A DNA stretch of 64,000 bases from Dechloromonas sp. UBA6271 (lineage in GTDB: Bacteria; Pseudomonadota; Gammaproteobacteria; Burkholderiales; Rhodocyclaceae), in NCBI GenBank assembly GCA_002440665.1, contig DJUX01000006.1, positions 62,001 through 126,000 on the forward strand, given 5' to 3'. The notes below the pieces were generated by a model. That model did no database searches. It worked only from the letters and a program-made list of their open reading frames with translations, and had not been told where the DNA came from. Every line of letters begins with the position of its first letter. The stretch's first letter is position 1. The translations under genes and the position numbers were made by a program. Below are positions 50,152 through 58,501 of this stretch, piece after piece.

Positions 50152-51486
50152 ATGACCTTTGCCCGACTCGGCCTGATCGACCCCTTGCTTGCCGCGCTCG
50201 CCACGCTCGACTACAAAACGCCGACGCCGGTCCAGACACAGGCGATTCCCGCCATTCTGGCCGGGCGCGATCTGATGGCGGCGGCGCAGACGGGCACCGG
50301 CAAGACGGCGGGCTTTGCCCTGCCGCTCCTGCAAAGTCTGGCCACGGTTGGGGCGCCGGTCGCCAGCAACTCCGTGCGCGCGCTGGTGCTGGTCCCGACG
50401 CGCGAACTGGCCGAGCAGGTCTGCGAAAGCATCCGTGCCTACGGGCAGAACCTGCCGTTGCGGACTTGCGCGGTCTACGGCGGGGTCAGCATCAATCCGC
50501 AGATGATGAAGCTGCGCAAGGGCGTGGATATCGTCGTCGCGACGCCCGGCCGCCTGCTTGACCTGCATCGACAGAATGCGATCAAGTTCGGTCAGTTGCG
50601 GATTCTTGTGTTGGACGAGGCTGACCGCATGCTCGACCTCGGCTTTTCCCGAGAACTCGATGCCGTGTTCGCGGCGCTGCCCAAGCGTCGGCAGACCCTG
50701 CTGTTCTCGGCGACCTTTTCCGATGCCATCCGCAGCATGGCCGGAACGATCCTGAACGATCCGCTGACCATCGAAACCAGCCCGCGCAACACCGCGGCCA
50801 GAAGTGTCAAGCAGTGGGCGATTCCGGTCGACAAGAAGCGCAAGGCGGAATTGTTCAGTTATCTGCTCAAGCGAAGGCGCTGGGGCCAGGTGTTGGTCTT
50901 CGTGAAAACCCGCAAGGGTGTCGAGCAGCTGGTCGCGATCCTGCAGGGGCAGGGGGTCGGCGCCGATTCGATCCACGGCGACAAGCCGCAGCCCGCCCGC
51001 CTGCGCGCCCTTGAACGCTTCAAGGCAGGCGAGGTGCAGATTCTCGTGGCGACCGATGTGGCGGCGCGCGGGCTGGATATCGACGACCTGCCGCTGGTGG
51101 TCAATTTCGACCTGCCGATCGTTGCCGAGGACTACATCCATCGCATCGGCCGCACCGGTCGCGCCGGCGCCACCGGTGAGGCGGTTTCGCTGGTCTGCGC
51201 CGATGAGGTCACTCAGCTCGCAGCCATCGAGACCCTGACCCGGCAGATGCTGCAACGCGTCGAGGAGGGCGGTTTCGCGCCCGATCATCGCGTGCCGCTG
51301 ACCAATACCGCCGGCCAGGTGCTCAAGAAGCCGAAAAAACCCAAGAAGCCCAAGATTGCCGGTACTCCGGGGCCTGCTGAGCGGAAAGGTGGCGTCGCCA
51401 CGCCGCAGGTCCGCCAGGGGCGTAGCGGGGCACGGGCCGGCGGCCGCAAAAGTGCCCCCAAGACCGCTTCCCGCCGATCATCGTGA
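50152..51486 (+). CDS. RhlE-like DEAD-box ATP-dependent RNA helicase
   Basis: A 444-residue helicase. Motifs in order: Q motif (YKTPTPVQTQAIP), I AQTGTGKT (45-52), Ia PTRELAEQ, II VLDEADRMLDLGF, III SATFS, V VATDVAARGLDI, and VI HRIGRTGRAG. The C-terminal ~70 residues are basic and Lys/Pro/Arg/Ser-rich (KKPKKPKKPK), probably for RNA binding. RhlE-type helicases act in ribosome assembly and RNA turnover. The precise subfamily (RhlE or SrmB-like) is uncertain. Confidence 0.92.
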   Translation: MTFARLGLIDPLLAALATLDYKTPTPVQTQAIPAILAGRDLMAAAQTGTGKTAGFALPLLQSLATVGAPVASNSVRALVLVPTRELAEQVCESIRAYGQNLPLRTCAVYGGVSINPQMMKLRKGVDIVVATPGRLLDLHRQNAIKFGQLRILVLDEADRMLDLGFSRELDAVFAALPKRRQTLLFSATFSDAIRSMAGTILNDPLTIETSPRNTAARSVKQWAIPVDKKRKAELFSYLLKRRRWGQVLVFVKTRKGVEQLVAILQGQGVGADSIHGDKPQPARLRALERFKAGEVQILVATDVAARGLDIDDLPLVVNFDLPIVAEDYIHRIGRTGRAGATGEAVSLVCADEVTQLAAIETLTRQMLQRVEEGGFAPDHRVPLTNTAGQVLKKPKKPKKPKIAGTPGPAERKGGVATPQVRQGRSGARAGGRKSAPKTASRRSS

Positions 51487-51497
51487 GATAGCCAGCC

Positions 51498-51872
51498 ATG
51501 AAATCCATCGACCATAACCGTCTCGACCGTGTCGTGCTCGACGCACGTAAAGCCCGCGAAGATCGGGAAAAGGGCTATCGGGAAAAAGCCCTGAAAATCT
51601 ACCCGTGGATCTGCGGTCGTTGTGCCCGCGAATTCACCCACGCCAATCTGCGCGAGCTGACCGTTCACCATCGCGATCACAACCACGACAACAATCCGCC
51701 GGACGGCAGCAACTGGGAGTTGCTCTGCCTCTATTGTCACGACAACGAGCACCAGAAGCAGATCGAGGCGGACCGGGGGCATGGCGGCATGGGTGAGGCG
51801 AAAGGCGGCGGCGCCTCGCACTCGCCGTTTGCCAATCTGAAGGCGCTGCTGAAGGCGGACGACAAGGCGTGA
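51498..51872 (+). CDS. YajD-like HNH nuclease
   Basis: A 124-residue protein with an HNH finger: two CxxC zinc pairs (CGRC and CLYC) flank VHHRDHNHDNNPPDGSNW. The N terminus (DRVVLDARKAREDREKGYREKALKIYPWICG) matches E. coli YajD. HNH domains cut or bind DNA, but the role of YajD is not known. The stop overlaps the next gene by four bases (GTGA-type). Confidence 0.9.
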   Translation: MKSIDHNRLDRVVLDARKAREDREKGYREKALKIYPWICGRCAREFTHANLRELTVHHRDHNHDNNPPDGSNWELLCLYCHDNEHQKQIEADRGHGGMGEAKGGGASHSPFANLKALLKADDKA

Positions 51873-52576
51873 ATCGGGATCGCCGGATGCCGGCGCCGGC
51901 GAAGCGATCAGCGAGCGCTTCCGGTGCTACGCACCGTGTTGTTCGCCGATTGTCGCGAGCCTTGCTCGGACTCATGCTGGGACTGGTTTCCCTCGGGGCT
52001 TTGGCGCGCTCGCCGCTGGAGCCGGTGACCGAGGACATGCCGCCGCTCAAGACGCTCGATTTCACGGTTGAGCCGCCCAAGGGCGAGCACTGGCTCTACT
52101 ATCGACGCGCCATGCCGGGGTACGTGACCTTTCGCAAACAGGAACCGATCAAAAAAATATTGCCGGGTGGCGAACATCTGTCCTTCGTCATCGAGATCAA
52201 GGCCGAGAAATTTCCCGCTCACGATCTGACGACGGTGTCCGGCCTGGAGGCGGCGTTGAAGTTTGCGCTGTACGAGAGTCCCGACGTCTATCGATACGGG
52301 ATGTTGCGGGTAGAGAGTTTCGTCTGGCAGGACACCGACTGCGCCAGCTACCTGATGTCGCGCGAGGAGCCGGAAACACTGGATGGTCAGCCGGTCGTCT
52401 TCGTCTGGAGCGTCGAAGGCTTCTTTTGCCGGCATCCGGCCAATCCCGAAGTCGCCGTCACCGGCTTGTTTCAGGAGCGGCGACTGGCCGCGACGCCTTC
52501 GCGGCTGGATGACGTGCTGCGCGCAGAAGCCGAGCAGACCCTGCAAAGCGTCCGTTTCATTCCTGCATCCAGATGA
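51869..52576 (+). CDS. Hypothetical exported protein
   Basis: A 235-residue protein beginning with GTG 51869 in the stop of the HNH gene. A basic N-terminal region (about 1-27) and a hydrophobic segment (about 28-46, ending GALARS) suggest a signal peptide with a long n-region; a start nearer 51900-51960 is possible. The mature part has two Cys (DTDCASY and GFFCRHP) likely to form a disulfide. I do not recognise the family. Confidence 0.55.
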   Translation: MNRDRRMPAPAKRSASASGATHRVVRRLSRALLGLMLGLVSLGALARSPLEPVTEDMPPLKTLDFTVEPPKGEHWLYYRRAMPGYVTFRKQEPIKKILPGGEHLSFVIEIKAEKFPAHDLTTVSGLEAALKFALYESPDVYRYGMLRVESFVWQDTDCASYLMSREEPETLDGQPVVFVWSVEGFFCRHPANPEVAVTGLFQERRLAATPSRLDDVLRAEAEQTLQSVRFIPASR

Positions 52577-52615
52577 AATAGGGCGCCGGACGCGCTCGGC
52601 GAGTCGCTGGCCCGG

Positions 52616-52828
52616 TTACCAGCGGCGATACCCATACCCAGGCCCGTACCCGTAGCCACGGTAGGCTGGCGGGCCATAGTAAGGGCGGGGTGCGTAATAT
52701 GGTGCGGGGCGCACGGCGACCACCGCGACGTCAGGCCCGGCGTAGCCGACCTGTGCTGGAACCACCGTACAGGCGGTCAGGCCAAGCAGCGTTGTCACGG
52801 CGACGGCAATTTTCAGAATCTTCGACAT
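52616..52828 (-). CDS. Small Tyr/Gly/Pro-rich lipoprotein
   Basis: A 70-residue product from ATG 52828 (an ATG at 52852 is also in frame). The signal ends in a good lipobox, LLGLTAC, so the mature protein should be lipid-anchored. It then becomes low-complexity with PAPYYAPRPYYGPPAYRG and GYGYGPGYGYRRW. It resembles the 45106-45438 protein in style but not in detailed sequence. It is convergent with the upstream exported-protein gene. Confidence 0.65.
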   Translation of the reverse strand: MSKILKIAVAVTTLLGLTACTVVPAQVGYAGPDVAVVAVRPAPYYAPRPYYGPPAYRGYGYGPGYGYRRW

Positions 52829-52848
52829 GGCGTTTTTCTCATCGTTGT

Positions 52849-54462
52849 TCATGATGGAAATAACGTCCGAGCGCAGTCGGGGACTGACGCTGAATTGTAT
52901 GGATGTGTTTCTGAATGTAAGGGATGCAGCGCGACCAAGTCTGTGCAAGCCACGCTGCCTTCGGCGTTGCGGATGAGGTCGGAGGCGACCAGCGTCCCGA
53001 CTTCTTCGTCGATCAGCGACCAGAAGGGGTTGCTGCGCAGGCGGGTGAGCGAGCCGAGGGTGATGGTGACGGCGCCGTTTTCGCCGCGCAGCAGCCAGGA
53101 GCCGATGCTGGGTACGCCGTTGTGGCCGCTGCCGGGCATGAAGCCGTAGACCGGGTCGTTCGGCGGGAAGGGCAGGGCGACGTGGCCGAGGGAGACGAGG
53201 CTGGCGGGCCAGGCCAGGCCGGTTTCGCGAGTGCTTTCGCTGTTGTCGGGCGCCAGGTGGCGGATGCTGATGGCGGCGGTGTCCGGGTTGGCATTGCCGA
53301 CGATTTCGAGCTGGTAGCGGCGCGTTTGCTGTGCCAGTCGCTCGATCAGTTCGCCGGCTTGCGGTCGCTGTACGCTGGCGAGAACGCGCTGGCGATTGAC
53401 GTCGAACAGCACGAGCTGGTGGTCGGCGCCGTCGAGTTGTCCGTAGAGTCGTTCGGCGACGCCGAGCGAGCCGACCGTGGAATCGACGACCGACTGCCAG
53501 GTGACGACCGGCGGCAGTTGCTTGATGCGGCCGCTTTCGCGGGCACGCAGCAGCGATTCCTGCAGGGCACGGGTGCTGCTGTTGACCTGGCGCGAGGCGT
53601 TGACCGGGAAGGAGTTGAACTTGTAGGGATCGAATTCGGAATTGATGTTCTGCCAGCGGACTTTTTCGAGCAGCGGGATGGGGATGATGCTGAAGAAGTC
53701 GATGATCGAGGCGAGGGCGGCGACGCGGGTGATTTCGATGGCCGGGGAGATCAACAGGACGCGATCCGGGCGGCGTAGCGCGGTGTTGTCCAGGGAATCG
53801 AGGGCGTATTGCATGGCCAGCGTGCCGCCGGTGGAGTAGCCGCCGATGTAGAAGGGCTGGCCGGGGGCGACGCGGGAAGCGACATCGTGGGCGGCGATGC
53901 GCACGGCGGCGGTCCAGTCGCGGTGGCTCATTTCGACCATCATCGAGGGCAGGGTGCCGTGGCCCGGCAGGCGCAGAACGGTAACGTCGAAGCCGCGCGC
54001 ATGCAGTGAATCGGCCAGCGCCTTGGCCGAGTAGGGCGAGTCGGTGAGGCCGTGGATGAGCAGCGCCTGGCCCTTGGGCTGGGTCTGCGCGAGGCGGAAG
54101 GAGCGGTTGTGCGGGGCGCCGTCGACCAGCCGGTTGACCGGGCTTTCCGGGTTGAAGCGGCTGAAGAGATAGGCTTCGTCGCGGCTGTTCCAGCCGGCGA
54201 CTTTGGCGTGGTATTCGGCGAAGAGTTTTTCTTCCTGTTTCAGGTAGCCGGCGAAATCGAGATTGCTGTGGCGCAGGGCGGTGAATTCTTCACTCAGCCG
54301 TTCGAGATGCCAGGGGTGCAGCGGCGGCAGCATGGTGACGGCGTAGAGCGTGAAGCCGGAAACGATGGCCAGCCCGACCAGCCCGGTAATCCAGGCCAGC
54401 CGCACGCCCAGGCGCCAGAGGCGGCGTCCGGCGGCGGTGGTCAGGTGGAAGAGCCCGGCCAT
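52849..54462 (-). CDS. Alpha/beta hydrolase, membrane-anchored
   Basis: A 537-residue protein whose start (ATG 54462) overlaps the tex stop. An N-terminal hydrophobic segment (about 20-45) probably anchors it. The hydrolase domain starts near residue 115 with LLIHGLTDSPYSAKALADSL; the nucleophile is in GYSTGG (G-x-S-x-G) and a late His is in GFMPGSGHNGVP. The oxyanion region and the cap resemble lysophospholipase or carboxylesterase types, but the substrate is unknown. An apparent 1034-residue frame covering the same region and part of tex is a composite of real and shadow sequence. Confidence 0.8.
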   Translation of the reverse strand: MAGLFHLTTAAGRRLWRLGVRLAWITGLVGLAIVSGFTLYAVTMLPPLHPWHLERLSEEFTALRHSNLDFAGYLKQEEKLFAEYHAKVAGWNSRDEAYLFSRFNPESPVNRLVDGAPHNRSFRLAQTQPKGQALLIHGLTDSPYSAKALADSLHARGFDVTVLRLPGHGTLPSMMVEMSHRDWTAAVRIAAHDVASRVAPGQPFYIGGYSTGGTLAMQYALDSLDNTALRRPDRVLLISPAIEITRVAALASIIDFFSIIPIPLLEKVRWQNINSEFDPYKFNSFPVNASRQVNSSTRALQESLLRARESGRIKQLPPVVTWQSVVDSTVGSLGVAERLYGQLDGADHQLVLFDVNRQRVLASVQRPQAGELIERLAQQTRRYQLEIVGNANPDTAAISIRHLAPDNSESTRETGLAWPASLVSLGHVALPFPPNDPVYGFMPGSGHNGVPSIGSWLLRGENGAVTITLGSLTRLRSNPFWSLIDEEVGTLVASDLIRNAEGSVACTDLVALHPLHSETHPYNSASVPDCARTLFPS

Positions 54463-56789
54463 CAGCGCTTGAGCTTGGCGAAGGCCGAGGCCATCGCGTT
54501 GCCGGCAGGGGCCGGGCCGCTGCTGCGCTGCTGCGGGCGGCTCGGGTTGCCGCGGCTGGCCGGGGCGCTGTCGTGGCGCTTGCCCTGTGTCGGTTCGTCG
54601 CCCATGCGCATGGTCAGAGCGATGCGCTGGCGTTGCAGGTCGACTTCGAGCACCTTGACCTTGACGATCTGCCCGGCCTTGACGACGGTGTGCGGGTCCT
54701 TGACGAAGGTATTGGAGAGCGCCGAAACGTGCACCAGGCCATCCTGATGGACGCCGATATCGACGAAGGCGCCGAAAGCGGCGACGTTGGTGACGACACC
54801 CTCCAAAATCATGCCCGGGCGCAGATCGCTGACTTTCTCGACGCCGTCGGCGAAGGTGGCGGTCTTGAACTCGGGGCGCGGGTCGCGGCCGGGTTTTTCC
54901 AGTTCCTTGAAGATGTCTTGCACGGTCGGTAGGCCGAAACGCTCGTCGGTGTATTTGCTCGGATTCAGACCCTTGAGGGCGCGGCTGTCGCTGAGGATTT
55001 CCTTGATCGGCTTTTTCAGGTCGACAATGATTTTTTCGACCACCGGGTAGGCTTCCGGGTGCACCGACGAGGCGTCGAGCGGGTTGTCGCCGTTCGGCAC
55101 GCGCAGGAAGCCGGCGGCCTGCTCGAAAGTCTTGTCGCCGAGGCGCGGCACTTTCTTGAGGTCGTCGCGCGAGCGGAAGGCGCCGTGGGTGTCGCGGTAG
55201 GCGACGATGTTGTTGGCCAGGCTGCCGTTGAGGCCGGAGATGCGGGTGAGGAGCGGCACCGAGGCGGTATTCACATCGACGCCGACGGCGTTCACGCAGT
55301 CCTCGACGACGGCATCGAGATTGCGCGCCAGCTTGCTTTGCGAAACGTCGTGCTGGTACTGGCCGACGCCGATGGATTTCGGCTCGATCTTGACCAGTTC
55401 GGCGAGCGGGTCTTGCAGGCGGCGGGCAATCGACACCGCGCCGCGAATCGAGACGTCGAGGTCGGGGAATTCCTTGGCGGCGAGCTCGGAGGCGGAATAG
55501 ACCGAGGCGCCGGCTTCCGAAACCACGATCTTGGTCAGGCGCGCTTCCGGGTAGCGCTTCATCACGTCCTGCACCAGCTTGTCGGTTTCGCGGCTGGCGG
55601 TGCCGTTGCCGATGGCGACGAGCGAGACGCCATGCCTGGAAGCCAAGCGGGCGATGGTGGACATCGAGCCGTCCCAGTCGCAGCGCGGCTCGTGCGGGTA
55701 GATGGTGGCGGTGTCGAGCAGCTTGCCGGTGGCGTCGACGACGGCGATCTTGCAGCCGGTGCGGATGCCGGGGTCGATGCCCATGGTCACGTGCTGGCCG
55801 GCCGGGGCGGCGAGCAGCAGGTCTTTCAGGTTCTTGCCGAAGATGCGGATCGCTTCTTCCTCGGCGCGTTCGCGCAGTTCGCCCACCAGTTCGAGTTCGA
55901 GGTGGGTGTAAACCTTGACCTTCCACGTCCAGCGCACGGTGTCGGCCAGCCACTTGTCGGCCGGGCGGTTCTGGTTGCGGATGCTGAAGCGGGCGGCGAT
56001 GCGCTGTTCGCAGGGGTTTTGGGTGGGCTGCGAGCCGGGCTTCTGTTTGTCTTCGTCAAGTTCCGAGTCGAGTACCAGCGCGACGTTGAGGAAACCTTCG
56101 TTGCGCCCGCGCAGCAGCGCCAGCGCGCGGTGCGAGGGCATGTCGACGATGGATTCGGCGAAGTCGAACCAGTCGCGGAACTTGGCGCCTTCCGATTCCT
56201 TGCCCTCGACGACGGTCGACCGCAACAGGCCGTGTTCCTTGAGGTATTCGCGCAGCTGGCCGAGCAGTTCGGCGTCTTCGGCGAATTTTTCCATCAGGAT
56301 CTGGCGGGCGCCGTCGAGTACCGCCTTGGTGTCGGCGAAACCGGCATCGGCGTTGATGAATTTTTCTGCTTCGGCTTCCGGTGTCAGGCTCGGGGCTTCC
56401 AGCAACGACAAAGCCAGCGGTTCGATCCCGGCCTCGCGGGCGATCTGCGCCTTGGTGCGGCGTTTTTGCTTGTAGGGCAGATACAAGTCTTCGAGACGCT
56501 GCTTGGTCTCGGCATCCTCGATCTCGGCCTTCAGCTCGGGCGTCAGCTTGCCTTGCTCTTCGATGCTGGCCAGCACGGCGACCCGGCGGTCTTCGAGATC
56601 GCGCAAATAGGTCAGGCGTTCTTCGAGATTGCGCAATTGGGTATCGTCCAGTTCGCCGGTGACTTCCTTGCGGTAGCGGGCGATGAAGGGCACGGTGGCG
56701 CCTTCGTCGAGCAACTGGACGGCGGCCTTGACCTGGGCGGGACGGACGCCGAGTTCGACGGCGATGCGGTGTTCGATGGGTGCGAGCAT
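54462..56789 (-). CDS. tex: RNA-binding transcription accessory protein Tex
   Basis: A 775-residue Tex protein. The N-terminal helical/HtH region (EHRIAVELGVRPAQV...PFIARYRKEVTG), a YqgF-like domain (with GIDPGIRTGCKIAVVD), a helix-hairpin-helix domain (ISGLNGSLANNIVAYRD...VPRLGDKTFEQAAG) and a C-terminal S1 domain (EGVVTNVAAFGAFVDIGVHQDG) appear in the family order. Tex associates with RNA and transcription; its exact role is unclear. The start at ATG 56789 gives MLAPIEHRIAVELGV; the upstream extension to 56867 was rejected. A TTGCGGTCGAC core lies at 56215-56225. Confidence 0.95.
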   Translation of the reverse strand: MLAPIEHRIAVELGVRPAQVKAAVQLLDEGATVPFIARYRKEVTGELDDTQLRNLEERLTYLRDLEDRRVAVLASIEEQGKLTPELKAEIEDAETKQRLEDLYLPYKQKRRTKAQIAREAGIEPLALSLLEAPSLTPEAEAEKFINADAGFADTKAVLDGARQILMEKFAEDAELLGQLREYLKEHGLLRSTVVEGKESEGAKFRDWFDFAESIVDMPSHRALALLRGRNEGFLNVALVLDSELDEDKQKPGSQPTQNPCEQRIAARFSIRNQNRPADKWLADTVRWTWKVKVYTHLELELVGELRERAEEEAIRIFGKNLKDLLLAAPAGQHVTMGIDPGIRTGCKIAVVDATGKLLDTATIYPHEPRCDWDGSMSTIARLASRHGVSLVAIGNGTASRETDKLVQDVMKRYPEARLTKIVVSEAGASVYSASELAAKEFPDLDVSIRGAVSIARRLQDPLAELVKIEPKSIGVGQYQHDVSQSKLARNLDAVVEDCVNAVGVDVNTASVPLLTRISGLNGSLANNIVAYRDTHGAFRSRDDLKKVPRLGDKTFEQAAGFLRVPNGDNPLDASSVHPEAYPVVEKIIVDLKKPIKEILSDSRALKGLNPSKYTDERFGLPTVQDIFKELEKPGRDPRPEFKTATFADGVEKVSDLRPGMILEGVVTNVAAFGAFVDIGVHQDGLVHVSALSNTFVKDPHTVVKAGQIVKVKVLEVDLQRQRIALTMRMGDEPTQGKRHDSAPASRGNPSRPQQRSSGPAPAGNAMASAFAKLKR
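56215..56225 (-). repeat. TTGCGGTCGAC repeat core inside tex
   Basis: Exact minus-strand core, preceded by CCTG as in several other copies. It encodes part of LLRSTVVEGK and has no A-rich tail. Confidence 0.4.
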
Positions 56790-56876
56790 GGGTGTGGCAG
56801 TGCAGCAAAAAGGAGGTGAACTATGCGCAATCCGGCCGGAAAAGACAAATCCGGCGTGTGCCGTCACCCCGCTGCT

Positions 56877-57398
56877 TTATAGCGGCTGTAGCGTATCCCG
56901 GTAGCGCCTGGCATTCTCGACATAGTGCTCGGCCGATTTCTGCAGATTGGCGACGTCGGCATCGCTCAGTTCGCGCACCACCTTGCCCGGCGAGCCGACG
57001 ATCAGCACGCGGTCGGGGAAGATCTTGCCTTCCGGGATCAGCGTGTTGGCGCCGACGATGCAGTTTTTGCCGATCACCGCGCGGTTGAGAATGACCGAGC
57101 CGATGCCGATCAGGCTGCCGTCGCCGACCGTGCAGCCGTGCATCATGACCAGGTGGCCGACGGTGACGTTGGCGCCGATGTGCATCGGGATGCCTTCGTC
57201 GGTGTGCAGCACCGAGCCGTCCTGGATGTTGGTGTTCTCGCCGATGTGGATCGGGTCGTTGTCGCCGCGCAGCGTGGCGTTCCACCAGATCGAGGCGTTG
57301 GCGGCGAGGCGGACGTCGCCGATCACCGTGGCGTTGGGGGCGACCCAGGCGTTGGCGCCCGACTGCGGCACCTTGTCACCGAGACTGAAGAGGGGCAT
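56877..57398 (-). CDS. Gamma-class carbonic anhydrase family protein
   Basis: A 173-residue left-handed beta-helix protein of the gamma carbonic anhydrase/YrdA/PaaY family. Hexapeptide repeats run through the middle. The three zinc His are at H65, H82 and H87 (VLHTDEG and VGHLVMMHGCTVG), so metal binding is preserved. Many members show weak or no carbonic anhydrase activity. It lies downstream of a dispersed repeat and upstream of tex on the same strand. Confidence 0.9.
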   Translation of the reverse strand: MPLFSLGDKVPQSGANAWVAPNATVIGDVRLAANASIWWNATLRGDNDPIHIGENTNIQDGSVLHTDEGIPMHIGANVTVGHLVMMHGCTVGDGSLIGIGSVILNRAVIGKNCIVGANTLIPEGKIFPDRVLIVGSPGKVVRELSDADVANLQKSAEHYVENARRYRDTLQPL

Positions 57399-57424
57399 AG
57401 TGAATCCTTCGTTAATCCTGAAAA

Positions 57425-57456
57425 TCGGTCGTTTTGCGGCGTCGACCGCAACCGGC
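57425..57456 (-). repeat. Dispersed TTGCGGTCGAC repeat, copy before exported-protein gene
   Basis: Exact core at 57441-57451 on the minus strand, preceded by GGCCGG and followed by GCCGCAAAACGACCGATTTT. Intergenic between two divergent genes. Confidence 0.6.
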
Positions 57457-57483
57457 CGACCATCTTACAAGGAAGGGCAGGCC

Positions 57484-57948
57484 ATGGAATCGTTCCGGCG
57501 AAACATTTCGCTGACCGGGGTCGCGCTCGCAGTCCTCGCTACTGCACCAACCGCCCGTGCCGACCTGGCGCCGGCCGAGCAGTCCGCGGTGTTCAAGGCG
57601 GCCGGTTTCAAGAAGGCGCGCGGCGGTCAGTACATTCGCTGCAAGGAAGATCCGCCGACCGCATCCTACATGGCGGGGCGCATTGAGCTGGAAGATCTCA
57701 ACGGCGATGGCCGGCCCGAGGCCTGGGTCAAGGAGAGCAGCAGCTTCTGCTACGGCAACACGGCCGAGGCCTTCGTGCTGCTGACCAGGGACGACGGCGG
57801 CTGGCGCGTGCTGCTCGACGCGGTCGGCGTTCCCGTCGTGCGCAAGGCGAAGCGCGGCGGGTGGCCGGAAATCGAGGTCGGTGGCCCGGGATTCGGCAAG
57901 TTTCCTGTCTATCGCTGGGACGGCAAGGCGTATGGGGTGCGCCGCTGA
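57484..57948 (+). CDS. Hypothetical exported protein
   Basis: A 154-residue product from ATG 57484 with AAGGAAGGG upstream. The signal peptide (1-26, ending TARAD) suggests a periplasmic location. The mature part has two Cys (IRCKED and SSFCYGN) and the segment LEDLNGDGRPEAWVKE, which resembles an FG-GAP/EF-hand-like DxNxDG calcium loop. I do not recognise the family. The longer frame from 56947 lies over the carbonic anhydrase gene and was rejected. Confidence 0.6.
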   Translation: MESFRRNISLTGVALAVLATAPTARADLAPAEQSAVFKAAGFKKARGGQYIRCKEDPPTASYMAGRIELEDLNGDGRPEAWVKESSSFCYGNTAEAFVLLTRDDGGWRVLLDAVGVPVVRKAKRGGWPEIEVGGPGFGKFPVYRWDGKAYGVRR

Positions 57949-57963
57949 GTTACACGTCGAATC

Positions 57964-57997
57964 CGGCCGTTTTTCGGGGTCGACCGTAACTGGCCGG
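57964..57997 (-). repeat. Dispersed repeat, TTACGGTCGAC variant with full tail
   Basis: Minus-strand variant core at 57980-57990, followed by CCCGAAAAACGGCCGGATT. This is one of the best full-length matches to the consensus tail. Confidence 0.6.
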
Positions 57998-58054
57998 GCA
58001 ATCGTCGAAAATGCAGCCGGTTCGTCTGGCACAGCGTGAGTGCAGGGAGACACA

Positions 58055-58489
58055 ATGAATTTCCGGAACATCAAATCATGGCAGTGGGCACTGCTGGTGC
58101 TGGCGCTGCTGGTTGCGCTCGACTGGGCGATCCGCCGGCCGGACGGCCGCACGCGCGAACTCAACAGCGTCATCCAGACGCAGGCAAGCCCGCAGCTGAA
58201 GAATTATCCTTATCCCTTCCATGTGCTGCGCGTCGAGGGTAGCACGGCGGTGATGGGCACGCCGCGCAATTTCGAGATGCCGGCCTTCCGCTTTCTCGGT
58301 GCCATGTACCCGGACGTGAACGTCAAGGATGCCAACAATCCGGCCTTCATCGCGCTGCAGAACGCTCTCGGCAAGGTGCAGGACGAAGTCCGGGACATCG
58401 TCCTCGCCCAGCCCGGAATCAAGGCGGTGCGCTGGGAACTGGACCGGGAATGGCTGCAGCAGAATCACATCCAGGTGCCGGACAAGTAG
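58055..58489 (+). CDS. Hypothetical single-pass membrane protein
   Basis: A 144-residue product from ATG 58055, preceded by AGGGAG (58043-58048). One hydrophobic segment (about 8-24, WQWALLVLALLVALDWAI) anchors the protein, and the remainder is soluble and probably periplasmic. It has no recognisable motif and no Cys in the soluble part. The following symporter gene is convergent. Confidence 0.55.
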   Translation: MNFRNIKSWQWALLVLALLVALDWAIRRPDGRTRELNSVIQTQASPQLKNYPYPFHVLRVEGSTAVMGTPRNFEMPAFRFLGAMYPDVNVKDANNPAFIALQNALGKVQDEVRDIVLAQPGIKAVRWELDREWLQQNHIQVPDK

Positions 58490-58501
58490 CCGGCGCCTGC
58501 C

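Noticed and set aside
52849..55953. A 1034-residue minus-strand frame suggesting a fusion of the hydrolase with an upstream domain
   Set aside because: The upstream half is an Arg/Pro-rich shadow of tex. The hydrolase has its own start at 54462, overlapping the tex stop.
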